Notes: generated by a model from the letters alone, not told the origin. DNA of 40,337 bases from an uncultured Roseburia sp. (GCA_947649645.1 CANSSP010000027.1:1-40337), one strand, 5' to 3'. Shown: positions 25,080 to 33,651, numbered from the stretch's first letter. Made by a program: numbers and translations.

Positions 25080-26242
25080 TGGAGGCATATCTGGACAATT
25101 CGGCCACGACGCGCTGCAGCGGACGCGCTGTGGCATGTATGCTGAAGGCACTGACGGAGGAATACGGCAATCCGTCTTCTCTCCATGGCCGGGGAAAAGA
25201 GGCGGAAGATATCGTGAGGGAGGCGCGCGCGAAGGTTGCAGGCACCCTGAAGGCGGATGAGAAGGAGATTGTCTTTACGTCGGGAGGGACAGAGTCGAAT
25301 AACCTGGCCATCTGCGGCACGGCGCTGGCGAACAGAAGAGCCGGGAGACATATTATAACGACGGGTATAGAGCATGCGTCGGTTCTCGCGCCGGTGGATT
25401 TTTTAAAAGAGCAGGGATTCGATATCACATACCTTGGCGTCGATAAGGAAGGCAGGATTTCCCTGAAGGAGCTTAAGGAGGCGATCAGAGAAGATACGAT
25501 TCTTGTCTCCATTATGATGGTAAACAATGAAATCGGCACAGTCGAACCGATCGCGGAGGCCGCGAAAGTCATTCACGCCGCAAACCCGAAGACATTGTTT
25601 CATGTGGACGCCATTCAGGCGTATGGAAAATACCGTATCCTGCCCAGACGGCTTGGAACGGATCTTTTGTCGGTCAGCGGCCATAAAATTCATGCGCCAA
25701 AGGGAACCGGCTTTCTCTATATCAGGGAAAAGACGAAAATCAGGCCGATTCTTTTTGGGGGCGGCCAGCAGCGGGGGATGCGCTCCGGCACGGAGAACGT
25801 ACCGGGGGTCGCTGCGTTAGGCGAGGCGGCGTCGGAGAGTTATGAGGATTTTGACACAAAGACGGCGCATCTGCGCGCACTGCGGGAGCGGTTTATCGAC
25901 GGCACCGCGCAGATGGAGGGGGTGACGATAAACGGCCCGAAAGGACAGGAAGCGGCGCCTCATATCGTCAGCGTCACGGTAGACGGCGTGCGCAGCGAGG
26001 TCATACTGCATGCGCTGGAAGAGAAGCAGATTTATGTATCTGCCGGGAGCGCATGTGCTTCTAACAAGTCTGCGCAGCCTTCTGCCAGCCGGACGTTAGA
26101 AGGCATCGGTCTTTCGAGGCAGGCGCAGGAGTCCACAATCCGGGTCAGCTTCTGTGCGGATACGACGGTGGAGGAGGTTGATTACGCGGTGGAGGAAATG
26201 CGGAAAGTCATACCGTTTCTGCGCAGATACACGCGAAAATGA
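25079..26242 (+). CDS. Cysteine desulfurase, NifS/IscS family, ThiI partner
   Basis: 387 residues. PLP enzyme that removes sulfur from cysteine as persulfide. Seen: YLDNSATTR at the N terminus, GGTESNN, the PLP lysine in SVSGHKIHAPKG (Lys203), and the active Cys in SAGSACASN (Cys326), in the extended loop typical of class I desulfurases. It lies just upstream of thiI, 24 nt apart, the same pairing as B. subtilis NifZ-ThiI, so it probably supplies sulfur for 4-thiouridine in tRNA. ATG at 25079 chosen (GGAGGG 4 nt upstream); an ATG at 25076 is next to it. A role in Fe-S assembly as well cannot be excluded. Confidence 0.92.
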   Translation: MEAYLDNSATTRCSGRAVACMLKALTEEYGNPSSLHGRGKEAEDIVREARAKVAGTLKADEKEIVFTSGGTESNNLAICGTALANRRAGRHIITTGIEHASVLAPVDFLKEQGFDITYLGVDKEGRISLKELKEAIREDTILVSIMMVNNEIGTVEPIAEAAKVIHAANPKTLFHVDAIQAYGKYRILPRRLGTDLLSVSGHKIHAPKGTGFLYIREKTKIRPILFGGGQQRGMRSGTENVPGVAALGEAASESYEDFDTKTAHLRALRERFIDGTAQMEGVTINGPKGQEAAPHIVSVTVDGVRSEVILHALEEKQIYVSAGSACASNKSAQPSASRTLEGIGLSRQAQESTIRVSFCADTTVEEVDYAVEEMRKVIPFLRRYTRK

Positions 26243-26266
26243 AGCTGACGAAGAAAGGAAAATCAG

Positions 26267-27451
26267 ATGTACCAATCATTTTTGATCAAATATGCGGAGA
26301 TTGCCATCAAGGGAAAAAACCGTCATCTTTTTGAAGAGGCACTGGTCGGCCGGCTTCACCGCGCGCTAAAGAAGGTGGAAGGCGATTTTACGGTTCGCAG
26401 AGAGCAGGGAAGAATCTATGTGGATGCGGCGGAAGCCATGGAAGATTACGACGAGGTTGTGGATGCGCTGGGGTGTGTTTTTGGCGTCGTGGGAATCTGC
26501 CCGGTCGTTCTGGTGCCCGATGAAGGGTTTGACCGTCTTGCGGAGGAGGTTATCCGGTTTGTCGGCGCGGAATACCCCGAAAGAAGGTTTACGTTTAAGG
26601 TGAGCGCGCGGCGCGCGCGGAAAAATTATCCGCTGGAATCCATGGAGATCAATGCAAAGCTTGGCGAGCGCATTTTAGAGGCGTATCCGGATACGCGCGT
26701 GGATGTGCATGCGCCCGAGGTGATGATTTATGTGGAGGTTCGCAGTGAAATCAATATTTACTCCAGGGTGATACCGGGGCCGGGAGGTATGCCGGTGGGC
26801 ACGAACGGAAAGGCGATGCTTCTTTTATCCGGCGGTATTGACAGTCCGGTTGCCGGGTTTATGGTTGCAAAGCGTGGTGTGACGCTGGAGGCCGTCTATT
26901 TTCATGCACCGCCGTATACTTCGGAGCGTGCAAAACAGAAGGTAGTCGATCTGGCAAAAATAATATCCCGGTATGCGGGGCCGATAAAGCTGTATGTGGT
27001 CAATTTTACAGAGATTCAGCTGTATATTTATGAGCAGTGTCCGCATGAGGAACTCACGATTATTATGCGCCGCTATATGATGCGGATTGCAGAGCATTTT
27101 GCGGAAAAAGATAAGTGTCTCGGCCTGGTGACGGGAGAGAGCATCGGCCAGGTTGCGAGTCAGACCATGCAGTCGCTGGCGGCTACGGACGATGTCTGTA
27201 CATTTCCGGTATACCGTCCGCTCATCGGATTTGACAAGCAGGAGATTATCGAGCGCTCGGAACAGATCGGAACATATGAGACATCGATTCTGCCTTATGA
27301 GGACTGCTGCACGATTTTTGTCGCGAAGCATCCGGTGACAAAGCCGAGCCTGCATGTGATCCGCAGTGATGAGAGGAAGCTGTCAGAGAGGATTGACGAA
27401 CTGTTTAAGGAAGCCGTTGATACGGCGGAAGTTCTCTGTGTAGAGGCATAG
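26267..27451 (+). CDS. thiI: tRNA 4-thiouridine synthase
   Basis: 394 residues. Ferredoxin-like and THUMP domains (about 1-165) bind tRNA. The PP-loop ATPase has LLLSGGIDSPVAGFMVAKRG (S188 onward) for adenylating U8. It lacks the C-terminal rhodanese domain of the enterobacterial protein, as in Bacillus, consistent with direct sulfur delivery by the upstream desulfurase. Other markers are MRRYMMRIAEHFAE, VTGESIGQVASQT and YEDCCTIFVAKHP. AAAGGA lies 7 nt before the ATG. Last gene of the prmA operon; ends in TAG and is followed by a terminator. Confidence 0.95.
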   Translation: MYQSFLIKYAEIAIKGKNRHLFEEALVGRLHRALKKVEGDFTVRREQGRIYVDAAEAMEDYDEVVDALGCVFGVVGICPVVLVPDEGFDRLAEEVIRFVGAEYPERRFTFKVSARRARKNYPLESMEINAKLGERILEAYPDTRVDVHAPEVMIYVEVRSEINIYSRVIPGPGGMPVGTNGKAMLLLSGGIDSPVAGFMVAKRGVTLEAVYFHAPPYTSERAKQKVVDLAKIISRYAGPIKLYVVNFTEIQLYIYEQCPHEELTIIMRRYMMRIAEHFAEKDKCLGLVTGESIGQVASQTMQSLAATDDVCTFPVYRPLIGFDKQEIIERSEQIGTYETSILPYEDCCTIFVAKHPVTKPSLHVIRSDERKLSERIDELFKEAVDTAEVLCVEA

Positions 27452-27493
27452 AGGGCCGCAGCCCGGGGCGGGTGTTTTTGCGGCATATGCCGT

Positions 27494-27527
27494 CCTGCCG
27501 CAGTGCTGTTCTGCCGGAGGGTTTTTT
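27494..27527 (+). terminator. Terminator after thiI
   Basis: CCTGCCGCAG (27494-27503) and CTGCCGGAGG (27511-27520) form an imperfect 8-of-10 stem with a TGCTGTT loop, followed by G and six T. Confidence 0.6.
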
Positions 27528-27544
27528 AATCCTGCCGGATAAGA

Positions 27545-27577
27545 AAAGCAGCCGCAGAAGTTTCGTGCGGCTGCTTT
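27545..27577 (-). terminator. Terminator of the HPr-like gene
   Basis: AAAGCAGCCGC (27545-27555) pairs exactly with GCGGCTGCTTT (27567-27577), loop 11 nt. On the minus strand the stem runs on into TTTTCTT, so it mainly ends the converging HPr-like transcript. It may also act on the plus strand. Confidence 0.75.
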
Positions 27578-27623
27578 CGTGGAATATCCCCGACGGTATG
27601 TATGGCGGTATCTGTGCGGGTAC

Positions 27624-27854
27624 TCAGATTAAGTAAGGTTTTAATGTCTCCATAATCTCGTCAACATTGTTCTCTGCGTGAATCGCAAGGTCGATGGGCT
27701 TGGATAAATCCAGGCTGAAGATACCCATGATAGACTTTGCGTCAATGACGTATCTGCCGGAAATCAGATCAAAATCATAATCGTACTGTGTGATTGCATT
27801 TACAAATGACTTTACTTTGTCGATCGAATTTAAAGAAATCTGTACTGTTTTCAT
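27624..27854 (-). CDS. HPr-like (Crh-like) regulatory protein without the catalytic histidine
   Basis: 76 residues, about the size of HPr. The serine region is well kept: DAKSIMGIFSLDLSKPIDL, with Ser41 at the position of regulatory Ser46 of HPr. The N-terminal active-site GLHARP segment that carries His15 is missing; the aligned part reads NSIDKVKSFVNA. It therefore cannot pass phosphate in the sugar PTS, but could still be phosphorylated by HPr kinase and act with CcpA in catabolite control, like Crh of Bacillus. This role is inferred. A strong AAGGAGG precedes the start. The gene lies alone on the minus strand with its own promoter, palindrome and terminator. Confidence 0.8.
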   Translation of the reverse strand: MKTVQISLNSIDKVKSFVNAITQYDYDFDLISGRYVIDAKSIMGIFSLDLSKPIDLAIHAENNVDEIMETLKPYLI

Positions 27855-27882
27855 GGTTATGAAACCTCCTTAAAAGACTTAC

Positions 27883-27899
27883 AATTTGAATTTCAAATT
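27883..27899 (-). promoter_or_regulatory. 17-bp palindrome at the HPr-like transcription start
   Basis: AATTTGAATTTCAAATT is a perfect 8+1+8 palindrome placed directly downstream of the minus-strand -10 (27901-27906), so it should cover the transcription start. It is a likely operator; the protein that binds is unknown. Confidence 0.55.
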
Positions 27900-27900
27900 T

Positions 27901-27929
27901 ATAGTAAGGGTTTTATATGGAAAAGTCAA
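27901..27929 (-). promoter_or_regulatory. Promoter of the HPr-like gene
   Basis: On the minus strand TTGACT (complement of 27924-27929), 17-nt spacer, TACTAT (complement of 27901-27906). Confidence 0.7.
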
Positions 27930-27960
27930 CAGAAAAAAGAAGTGCCAGGGGGGAATTACA

Positions 27961-29325
27961 ATGAAAAAAGCGTTCGTTGCCGCGGACACTGCGGGTGTCG
28001 ACGGCAGGAAAAAAGCTGCGCTTCACAATCTGGGGTGTAAGGTAAATGCATATGAGACACAGGCCATGCAGCAGATGCTTCTGGAAGCCGGATATGAGAT
28101 CGTGCCGTTTACGGAATCCGCGGATGTTTATGTCATAAACACCTGCTCGGTGACAGGGATTGCGGACCGGAAATCAAGGCAGATGCTGCATCGCGCCAGA
28201 AAGAGAAATCCGCATGCCGTTATCGTGGGGGTGGGGTGCTATGTCCAGACGAAAGAGGAGGAGATTCTCGCAGACGGCGTGGCGGATATCATTATCGGAA
28301 ACAACAGAAAACATCTGCTTCCCTCGCTGCTCGCAGAATATGAAAAATCGGGGCGGAAAGTGAAGGACGTTCCAGAGGCGATCGGAGACGGCAGAGAGGA
28401 GTACGAGGAGCTGTATCTGGCGCGGACGGCGGAACACACGCGGGCGTTTCTGAAAGTGCAGGACGGATGCAATCAGTTCTGCAGTTACTGTATCATTCCG
28501 TATGCCCGGGGACGCGTGCGCAGCAGGCGGGAGGAAGACGTGATCGCTGAGACGGCGCGCCTGGCAGAAAACGGTTATCGGGAGGTCGTTCTGACCGGGA
28601 TACATCTCAGTTCTTACGGTGTGGACAGCGGTGGAAATCTGCTCCGTCTGATCGAACAGGTACATGCGGTAGAAGGGATACGGCGTATCCGTCTGGGGAG
28701 CCTCGAGCCTCGGATTGTGACGGAGGAGTTTGTCAGGCGGTTGTCCGGCCTGCCGAAAGTGTGCCCACATTTTCATTTGTCGCTGCAGAGCGGGTGCGAT
28801 ACCGTGTTAAAGCGGATGAACCGCCATTACAGTACGGCAGAATATGAGAGGGGATGTGCGCTGCTCCGGCGCTATTTTTCATGTCCTGCCATCACGACCG
28901 ATGTGATTGCAGGCTTTCCGGGGGAGACGGAAGCGGAATTTGAAGAGACAATGGCATATCTTTCGCAGATCCGTTTTTATGAAATGCATATTTTTAAATA
29001 TTCAAAGCGTGAGGGAACGAGGGCTGCAGCCGAAAAAAATCAGGTTCCGGAGCCGGTGAAAGCCGCGCGGAGTGCCAGGCTTCTCGCTCTCGCGGAGGAG
29101 ATGTCAAAAGAATACAGGGACGCATGGATCGGAAAAGAAACCGAAGTTCTGCTGGAGGAAGGATTTTCCTTTCAGGGAGAGGAATACTTCATGGGATTTA
29201 CGGCAGAGTATGTAAAAGCGGCTGTAAAAAGAAAAACGGGTGACGGGAATCCGGAAAACCGTTTTGTGCGCGGCAGACTGGAAAAACAATTGACGGATGA
29301 CGTCTATCTTTTGGTTGAATTTTAG
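27961..29325 (+). CDS. mtaB: tRNA (N6-L-threonylcarbamoyladenosine(37)-C2)-methylthiotransferase MtaB
   Basis: 454 residues. Radical SAM methylthiotransferase converting t6A37 to ms2t6A37 in tRNA. The N-terminal UPF0004 domain has NLGCKVNAYE (Cys26), NTCSVTG and GVGCYVQT, ligands of the auxiliary Fe-S cluster. The radical SAM cluster motif is CNQFCSYCIIPYARG (Cys170, 174, 177). HLSLQSGCDTVLKRMNR and TDVIAGFPGET follow, and a TRAM domain lies in the last 60 residues. Start at the ATG after AGGGGGG; an in-frame ATG at 27886 lies inside the palindrome of the divergent gene and is rejected. Ends in TAG. Confidence 0.93.
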   Translation: MKKAFVAADTAGVDGRKKAALHNLGCKVNAYETQAMQQMLLEAGYEIVPFTESADVYVINTCSVTGIADRKSRQMLHRARKRNPHAVIVGVGCYVQTKEEEILADGVADIIIGNNRKHLLPSLLAEYEKSGRKVKDVPEAIGDGREEYEELYLARTAEHTRAFLKVQDGCNQFCSYCIIPYARGRVRSRREEDVIAETARLAENGYREVVLTGIHLSSYGVDSGGNLLRLIEQVHAVEGIRRIRLGSLEPRIVTEEFVRRLSGLPKVCPHFHLSLQSGCDTVLKRMNRHYSTAEYERGCALLRRYFSCPAITTDVIAGFPGETEAEFEETMAYLSQIRFYEMHIFKYSKREGTRAAAEKNQVPEPVKAARSARLLALAEEMSKEYRDAWIGKETEVLLEEGFSFQGEEYFMGFTAEYVKAAVKRKTGDGNPENRFVRGRLEKQLTDDVYLLVEF

Positions 29326-29343
29326 GACAAACTATATTAGAAT
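29315..29343 (+). promoter_or_regulatory. Promoter of the ireB-ruvX-DUF1292 operon
   Basis: TTGAAT 29315-29320, 17-nt spacer, TAGAAT 29338-29343. The -35 lies inside the last codons of mtaB. Confidence 0.6.
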
Positions 29344-29388
29344 GAAATCAGCAATGCTTTTTGAGAAGCAAATTAAGGGCGTGACAAT

Positions 29389-29658
29389 ATGCAGAATATC
29401 AATAATACACAGTATTTCAGAGTGGAGAAGGAGCCGGAGCTTAAGGTCTGTGACGTGCTGGAAATCGTATACCGTGCACTCAGCGAAAAGGGCTACAATC
29501 CGGTGAATCAGATTGTTGGATATATTATGTCCGGTGATCCTACCTATATCACCAGCCATAATAATGCAAGAAGTCTGATTATGAAGGTGGAGCGTGACGA
29601 ACTGGTGGAGGAAGTGTTAAGGGCCTATATCAGAAACAACAACTGGGTACAGAAATAA
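29389..29658 (+). CDS. IreB family regulatory phosphoprotein (UPF0297)
   Basis: 89 residues, normal for the family. The conserved core is present: [51 protein letters not shown] and [10 protein letters not shown]. In Enterococcus the homologue IreB is phosphorylated by the Ser/Thr kinase IreK and affects cephalosporin tolerance; the two TT residues near the N terminus of that protein are not evident here (NNTQ), so the phosphosite is uncertain. It is followed by ruvX 15 nt downstream and DUF1292, the classic Firmicutes gene trio. Confidence 0.92.
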   Translation: MQNINNTQYFRVEKEPELKVCDVLEIVYRALSEKGYNPVNQIVGYIMSGDPTYITSHNNARSLIMKVERDELVEEVLRAYIRNNNWVQK

Positions 29659-29673
29659 GACATCGGAGTAATT

Positions 29674-30102
29674 ATGAGAATACTTGGCTTGGATTTCGGC
29701 TCAAAGACCGTCGGCGTTGCGGTCAGTGATGAGCTTTTATTAACCGCGCAGGGACTTACGATTATAAGGAGAGAGTCTCCGGGAAAACTGCGCCGTACGC
29801 TGGCGCAGATTGCGGAGATCGCGAAAGAGTACGGGACAGAGAGCATTGTGCTCGGTTATCCGAAAAATATGAATAATACGGAAGGAGAACGCTGTCAGAA
29901 GACACAGGAATTTGCAGAACTGTTAAAACGCAGGACGGGGCTGCCGGTTGTTCTGTGGGACGAGAGGCTTACGACAGTTTCCGCGGACCGTCTTATGATG
30001 GAGACGGGTGTGCGAAGGGAGAAGCGGAAACAGTACGTGGACGAGATTGCCGCGGTTTTTATTCTGCAGGGTTATCTGGATTTTCTGGCGAACCAGAAAT
30101 AG
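29674..30102 (+). CDS. ruvX: RuvX/YqgF family RNase H-like nuclease (pre-16S rRNA processing)
   Basis: 142 residues. The RNase H-like fold starts with [18 protein letters not shown] (first catalytic Asp). The second acidic site is in [17 protein letters not shown], and [17 protein letters not shown] carries the third. The C-terminal [20 protein letters not shown] is conserved. Known as YrrK in Bacillus; an essential role in 5' end maturation of 16S rRNA is shown for E. coli YqgF, with older annotation as a putative Holliday junction resolvase. It sits between ireB and DUF1292 in the usual order. Confidence 0.93.
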   Translation: MRILGLDFGSKTVGVAVSDELLLTAQGLTIIRRESPGKLRRTLAQIAEIAKEYGTESIVLGYPKNMNNTEGERCQKTQEFAELLKRRTGLPVVLWDERLTTVSADRLMMETGVRREKRKQYVDEIAAVFILQGYLDFLANQK

Positions 30103-30122
30103 CAGACGGAAAGGAGTACTGG

Positions 30123-30380
30123 GTGGAAAAGATAAAATTTGTTGCCCCGGACACGCAGGAAGAGACGGAGTTTTTTGTGCTGGAAGAGACGAAAGTGAGC
30201 GGTACGCGGTATCTTTTTGTGGCCGAGGAGGAAGAGGGAGACTGTGATGCGTATCTCTTAAAAGAGGTTGCGGCGGAAGATGAGAGTATTGTCTATGAGA
30301 TGGTAGAGGAGGAGACGGAGCTTACCGCCATCGGAAAGATTTTTGCCGAACTGCTTGAGGATACGGATGTCAGATTATAG
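30123..30380 (+). CDS. DUF1292 protein (UPF0473, YrzB-like)
   Basis: 85 residues, very acidic. The core VAPDTQEETEFFVLEETKVSGTRYLFVAEEEEGDCDAYLLKE (split: ETEFFVLEETK, RYLFVAEEE, AYLLKE) matches YrzB. GTG start with AAAGGAG 6 nt upstream; the open frame extends back to 29955 inside ruvX and is not used. Function unknown. It is conserved in the ireB-ruvX operon of Firmicutes. Confidence 0.9.
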   Translation: MEKIKFVAPDTQEETEFFVLEETKVSGTRYLFVAEEEEGDCDAYLLKEVAAEDESIVYEMVEEETELTAIGKIFAELLEDTDVRL

Positions 30381-30424
30381 AAGAGAGAGCGGGAACGGAG
30401 ACATAAACAGATGGAGGTAAAATT

Positions 30425-32089
30425 TTGAAAAAAGAGAAAACAGAAAAGCTTAAGATCATTCCGCTGGGAGGACTGGAACAGATCGGAATGAATATCACTG
30501 CCTTTGCTTACGAGGACAGTATTATTGTTGTGGACTGCGGGTTATCTTTTCCGGAAGACGATATGTACGGAATTGATCTCGTGATCCCCGACGTGACTTA
30601 TCTGAAAGAAAATATCGAGAAAGTCAAAGGTTTTTTCATCACACATGGCCATGAAGATCATATCGGAGCGATTCCCTATGTTTTAAAAGAAATCAATGTG
30701 CCCATTTATGCGACAAAGCTGACAAACGGTATTATTGAGCATAAGCTGAGAGAGCACAATATGCTGACCAAGGTAAAGCGTAAGGTTGTAAAGTACGGAC
30801 AGCATATCAATCTCGGATGTTTCCGCGTCGAATTTATCAGGACGAATCACAGCATCCAGGATGCGGCGGCGCTGGCGATTTATTCGCCTGCGGGCACGGT
30901 GATACACACAGGGGATTTTAAGGTGGATTACACGCCGGTTTTTGGCGACGCGATCGATCTGCAGCGGTTTGGAGAGATCGGTAAGAAAGGCGTTCTGGCG
31001 CTGATGTGTGACAGTACAAATGCTGAGAGACCGGGATTTACGATGTCCGAAAAGACAGTGGGAAAACGGTTTGATCAGATTTTTGCCGATCACAGGAACA
31101 GCCGTATCATCATCGCGACATTTGCCTCGAATGTGGACCGCGTACAGCAGATTATCGACACGGCGTACAAGCACGGCCGCAAGGTCGTCGTGGAAGGCCG
31201 CAGCATGGTAAATATTATTGGCATTGCCTCGGAGCTGGGATATATCAATATCCCGGACAATACGCTCATCGATATCGAGGAGTTAAAGCATTACCCGGAC
31301 GAACAGACGGTGCTGATTACGACGGGAAGCCAGGGGGAGGCCATGGCCGCGCTCTCGCGCATGGCGGGCGGTATGCACAAAAAGGTGACGATCAAACCGA
31401 ACGATACGATTGTGCTGAGTTCCAATCCGATCCCGGGTAATGAAAAGGCGGTATCAAAGATTATCAATGAGCTCTCAATGAAAGGCGCCAATGTTATTTT
31501 TCAGGACGCGCATGTGTCCGGGCATGCCTGCAGGGAGGAGCTGAAGCTGATTTATTCTCTCGTCAGGCCGAAATATGCAGTTCCGGTTCATGGGGAGTAT
31601 CGCCATCTGATCGCGCAGGCGAAGCTTGCCGAGGAGATCGGAATTGAGAAAGACCATATCTTTCTCCTCTCGTCCGGCGATGTGCTGGAGCTTTCGGAGG
31701 AGAGCGCCGGGGTGACCGGAAAGGTACACGTGGGCGATGTGATGGTAGACGGCCTTGGCGTGGGTGATGTCGGGAACATTGTGCTGCGCGATCGCCAGCA
31801 CCTCGCGGAGGATGGAATTATTATTGTTGTGCTGACGCTGGAGGGTGGTTCCGGGCAGGTTCTGGCGGGGCCGGATATCGTTTCGCGCGGGTTTGTCTAT
31901 GTCAGGGGTTCCGAGAGTCTGATGGAAGAGGCAAAGCGCCTTTTAGACGACCGTGTGCAGTACTGTATGGACAGAGGAATTACGGACTGGGGCCGGATTA
32001 AGACGGAAATCAAGGATTCCCTGGGGGATTTTGTATGGAAAGAAACCAAGCGGCGTCCGATGATCATGCCGATTATTATGGAAGTGTAA
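30425..32089 (+). CDS. rnj: Ribonuclease J
   Basis: 554 residues, the family's usual length. Metallo-beta-lactamase/beta-CASP RNase with endo- and 5'-3' exonuclease activity in mRNA decay and rRNA maturation. The Zn motif is FITHGHEDHIGAIPYV (about 74-89), with RTNHSIQDAAALAIYSP and IHTGDFKVD further on. The beta-CASP domain has ATFASNVDRVQQII and VVEGRSM, VSGHACREELKL and PVHGEYRHL. A C-terminal dimerisation domain follows. TTG start chosen: GGAGG ends 7 nt upstream and there is no nearer ATG. The ylbF-like gene starts 2 nt after its stop, so they are co-transcribed. Confidence 0.93.
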   Translation: MKKEKTEKLKIIPLGGLEQIGMNITAFAYEDSIIVVDCGLSFPEDDMYGIDLVIPDVTYLKENIEKVKGFFITHGHEDHIGAIPYVLKEINVPIYATKLTNGIIEHKLREHNMLTKVKRKVVKYGQHINLGCFRVEFIRTNHSIQDAAALAIYSPAGTVIHTGDFKVDYTPVFGDAIDLQRFGEIGKKGVLALMCDSTNAERPGFTMSEKTVGKRFDQIFADHRNSRIIIATFASNVDRVQQIIDTAYKHGRKVVVEGRSMVNIIGIASELGYINIPDNTLIDIEELKHYPDEQTVLITTGSQGEAMAALSRMAGGMHKKVTIKPNDTIVLSSNPIPGNEKAVSKIINELSMKGANVIFQDAHVSGHACREELKLIYSLVRPKYAVPVHGEYRHLIAQAKLAEEIGIEKDHIFLLSSGDVLELSEESAGVTGKVHVGDVMVDGLGVGDVGNIVLRDRQHLAEDGIIIVVLTLEGGSGQVLAGPDIVSRGFVYVRGSESLMEEAKRLLDDRVQYCMDRGITDWGRIKTEIKDSLGDFVWKETKRRPMIMPIIMEV

Positions 32090-32091
32090 AA

Positions 32092-32433
32092 ATGAATCAG
32101 ATAGAGGAAGCATTAAACGGACTGCTCATGGCGATCAAGGGGAGCGACGAGTATGTCCGTTATCAGAAGATACAGCAGACAGTGAATGAACTGCCGGAGC
32201 TGTCAGCGCAGATTGACACATTTCGCAAGAGGGTTTATCTGCTCCAGAACAGTCACGGGAAGGTGGACGTCTATGATGAGACGGACCGCATCGGGCAGGA
32301 GTACCGGGATTTCAGAAAAAATCCCATCGTGGCGGAATATCTGGCGGCGGAGAGCGCGCTCTGCCGGGTGATACAGCAGATCAACTGGACACTGATAGAA
32401 GAACTGGATTTTGAAGCCGGATTTGTGGATTGA
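32092..32433 (+). CDS. YlbF/YmcA family protein
   Basis: 113 residues, almost fully helical. MNQIEEALNGLLMAIKGSDE, then VRYQKIQQTVNELPELSAQI, and QNSHGKVDVYDETDRIGQEY resemble the Com_YlbF fold. In Bacillus, YlbF with YmcA and YaaT forms the Y-complex that works with RNase Y on mRNA cleavage. Placement 2 nt behind RNase J supports an RNA-decay role, though that link is an inference. Only a weak GGAAG site lies upstream, so translational coupling to rnj is likely. Confidence 0.8.
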   Translation: MNQIEEALNGLLMAIKGSDEYVRYQKIQQTVNELPELSAQIDTFRKRVYLLQNSHGKVDVYDETDRIGQEYRDFRKNPIVAEYLAAESALCRVIQQINWTLIEELDFEAGFVD

Positions 32434-32491
32434 TACGGCGGATGACTGATACCCGAAGAGGAAAGCAGCGCCGGACTGGCGGGGAATGAAC

Positions 32492-32992
32492 ATGAATTTA
32501 AAAAGAGTGGTTTTTAAAATCGTCAGTATCAGCTTTTCGATACTGGTCACGTTACTGGTTGTCATAGGTCTTATCAACCTTGGAAAGTATTGTTACAATT
32601 TCGGATACCGTGTATTTACGGAAAAACCGGTGGCGTCGTCGCCGGGAACTGACATTGCCGTCACAGTGGGCTCCGGCACGTCGGAGTATGAGCTGGGAAA
32701 GCAGCTTAAGCGAAAAGGGCTGATCCGGGATGAAAATCTCTTTTTCGCGCAGTTGAAGTTGTCTGCTTATTCCGGCAGGCTTCTGCCGGGAACGTATACG
32801 CTCAACACTTCCATGACGGCGAAGGAAATGATGGCTGTCATGTCGGCGTCGGAGGATACGGAAGAGAAAGAGGATGAGACGGAGAAAGCGAAAAAAGAAT
32901 CCGAAACATCCACACAGGAGACGGAAGATACGTCGGAGCCGACGGAAGGCGGGGACGGCCAGACGATGGATGAGGCGGGGGAAGAGCCGTGA
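32492..32992 (+). CDS. MltG-like membrane protein lacking the catalytic domain
   Basis: 166 residues. One N-terminal membrane helix (about 8-32) is followed by a LysM-like segment seen at the N side of MltG: VTVGSGTSEYELGKQLKRKG, IRDENLFFAQLKL, and GRLLPGTYTLNTSMTAKEMM. After this it goes straight into a low-complexity acidic tail with Glu, Thr and Lys (about 120-166). The transglycosylase domain and its catalytic Glu are absent. Its position between ylbF and the O-methyltransferase is that of mltG (yrrL) in Bacillus, so it is a shortened orthologue or a protein-binding relic. Start at 32492 favoured over 32486 by the GGGG spacing. Its stop overlaps the next start (GTGA). Confidence 0.75.
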   Translation: MNLKRVVFKIVSISFSILVTLLVVIGLINLGKYCYNFGYRVFTEKPVASSPGTDIAVTVGSGTSEYELGKQLKRKGLIRDENLFFAQLKLSAYSGRLLPGTYTLNTSMTAKEMMAVMSASEDTEEKEDETEKAKKESETSTQETEDTSEPTEGGDGQTMDEAGEEP

Positions 32993-33651
32993 TCACAGAC
33001 GAGAGACTGGTTACTTATATTCATTCTCTTGACAGGGGAAATACGACGTTTCTGGATGAACTGGAACGGCAGGCGCTTGCGGCACATGTGCCCCTGATCA
33101 GGAAAGAGGCGCAGGCTTTTTTAAAGGTGCTGCTGTCCGTAAAGCGCCCGGCGCGCATTCTGGAAGTCGGGACGGCGGTCGGTTTTTCCGCTCTTTTTAT
33201 GGCCGAATATCATCCGGGGGAATTTCATATTACAACCATAGAAAACGATGAAAAGCGGGCGGCGGCGGCGCGGGAGAATTTTCGGCGGGCCGGACGGGAA
33301 GCAGATATCACGCTGCTTTTTGGGGATGCAGCAGAGATTCTTCCCGGGCTGTCTGAAGCGTTTGATTTTATTTTCATGGATGCGGCGAAGGGACAGTATC
33401 TTACGTTTCTGCCCGACGTTCTGCGGCTGCTTGACGCTGGCGGCGTTCTTGTCTCCGACAATGTCCTTCAGGACGGCGACGTACTGGAATCGCGGTTTGC
33501 CGTGACGAGGAGGAACCGGACGATTCATAAGCGGATGCGGGATTATCTGTATCAGCTTACGCATCACGAGGAACTGATCACAGCGGTACTTCCGGTCGGC
33601 GACGGGATTACGGTGAGCACAAAGCAGGTGCGGAAAGGAGAGCGCGTATGA
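32989..33651 (+). CDS. O-methyltransferase, TrmR (YrrM)-like
   Basis: 220 residues. Class I SAM enzyme with ILEVGTAVGFSALFMAEY (about 57-74), acidic TIENDEKRAA, FDFIFMDAAKGQY metal/SAM-binding region and VSDNVLQDGDV. Its place before the U32 gene is the yrrM position of Bacillus, where TrmR methylates 5-hydroxyuridine at wobble U34 of tRNA to mo5U; the U32 protein makes the hydroxyuridine. The specific function is inferred from this synteny. GTG start overlapping the previous stop (GTGA); the stop overlaps the next ATG. Confidence 0.88.
   Translation: MITDERLVTYIHSLDRGNTTFLDELERQALAAHVPLIRKEAQAFLKVLLSVKRPARILEVGTAVGFSALFMAEYHPGEFHITTIENDEKRAAAARENFRRAGREADITLLFGDAAEILPGLSEAFDFIFMDAAKGQYLTFLPDVLRLLDAGGVLVSDNVLQDGDVLESRFAVTRRNRTIHKRMRDYLYQLTHHEELITAVLPVGDGITVSTKQVRKGERV

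Noticed and set aside
27624..27854. Ordinary PTS HPr
   Set aside because: The GLHARP active site with His15 is absent; only the serine half is kept.
27886..27960. Longer N terminus for mtaB
   Set aside because: It would start inside the operator palindrome of the divergent gene; the ATG at 27961 has a strong AGGGGGG site.
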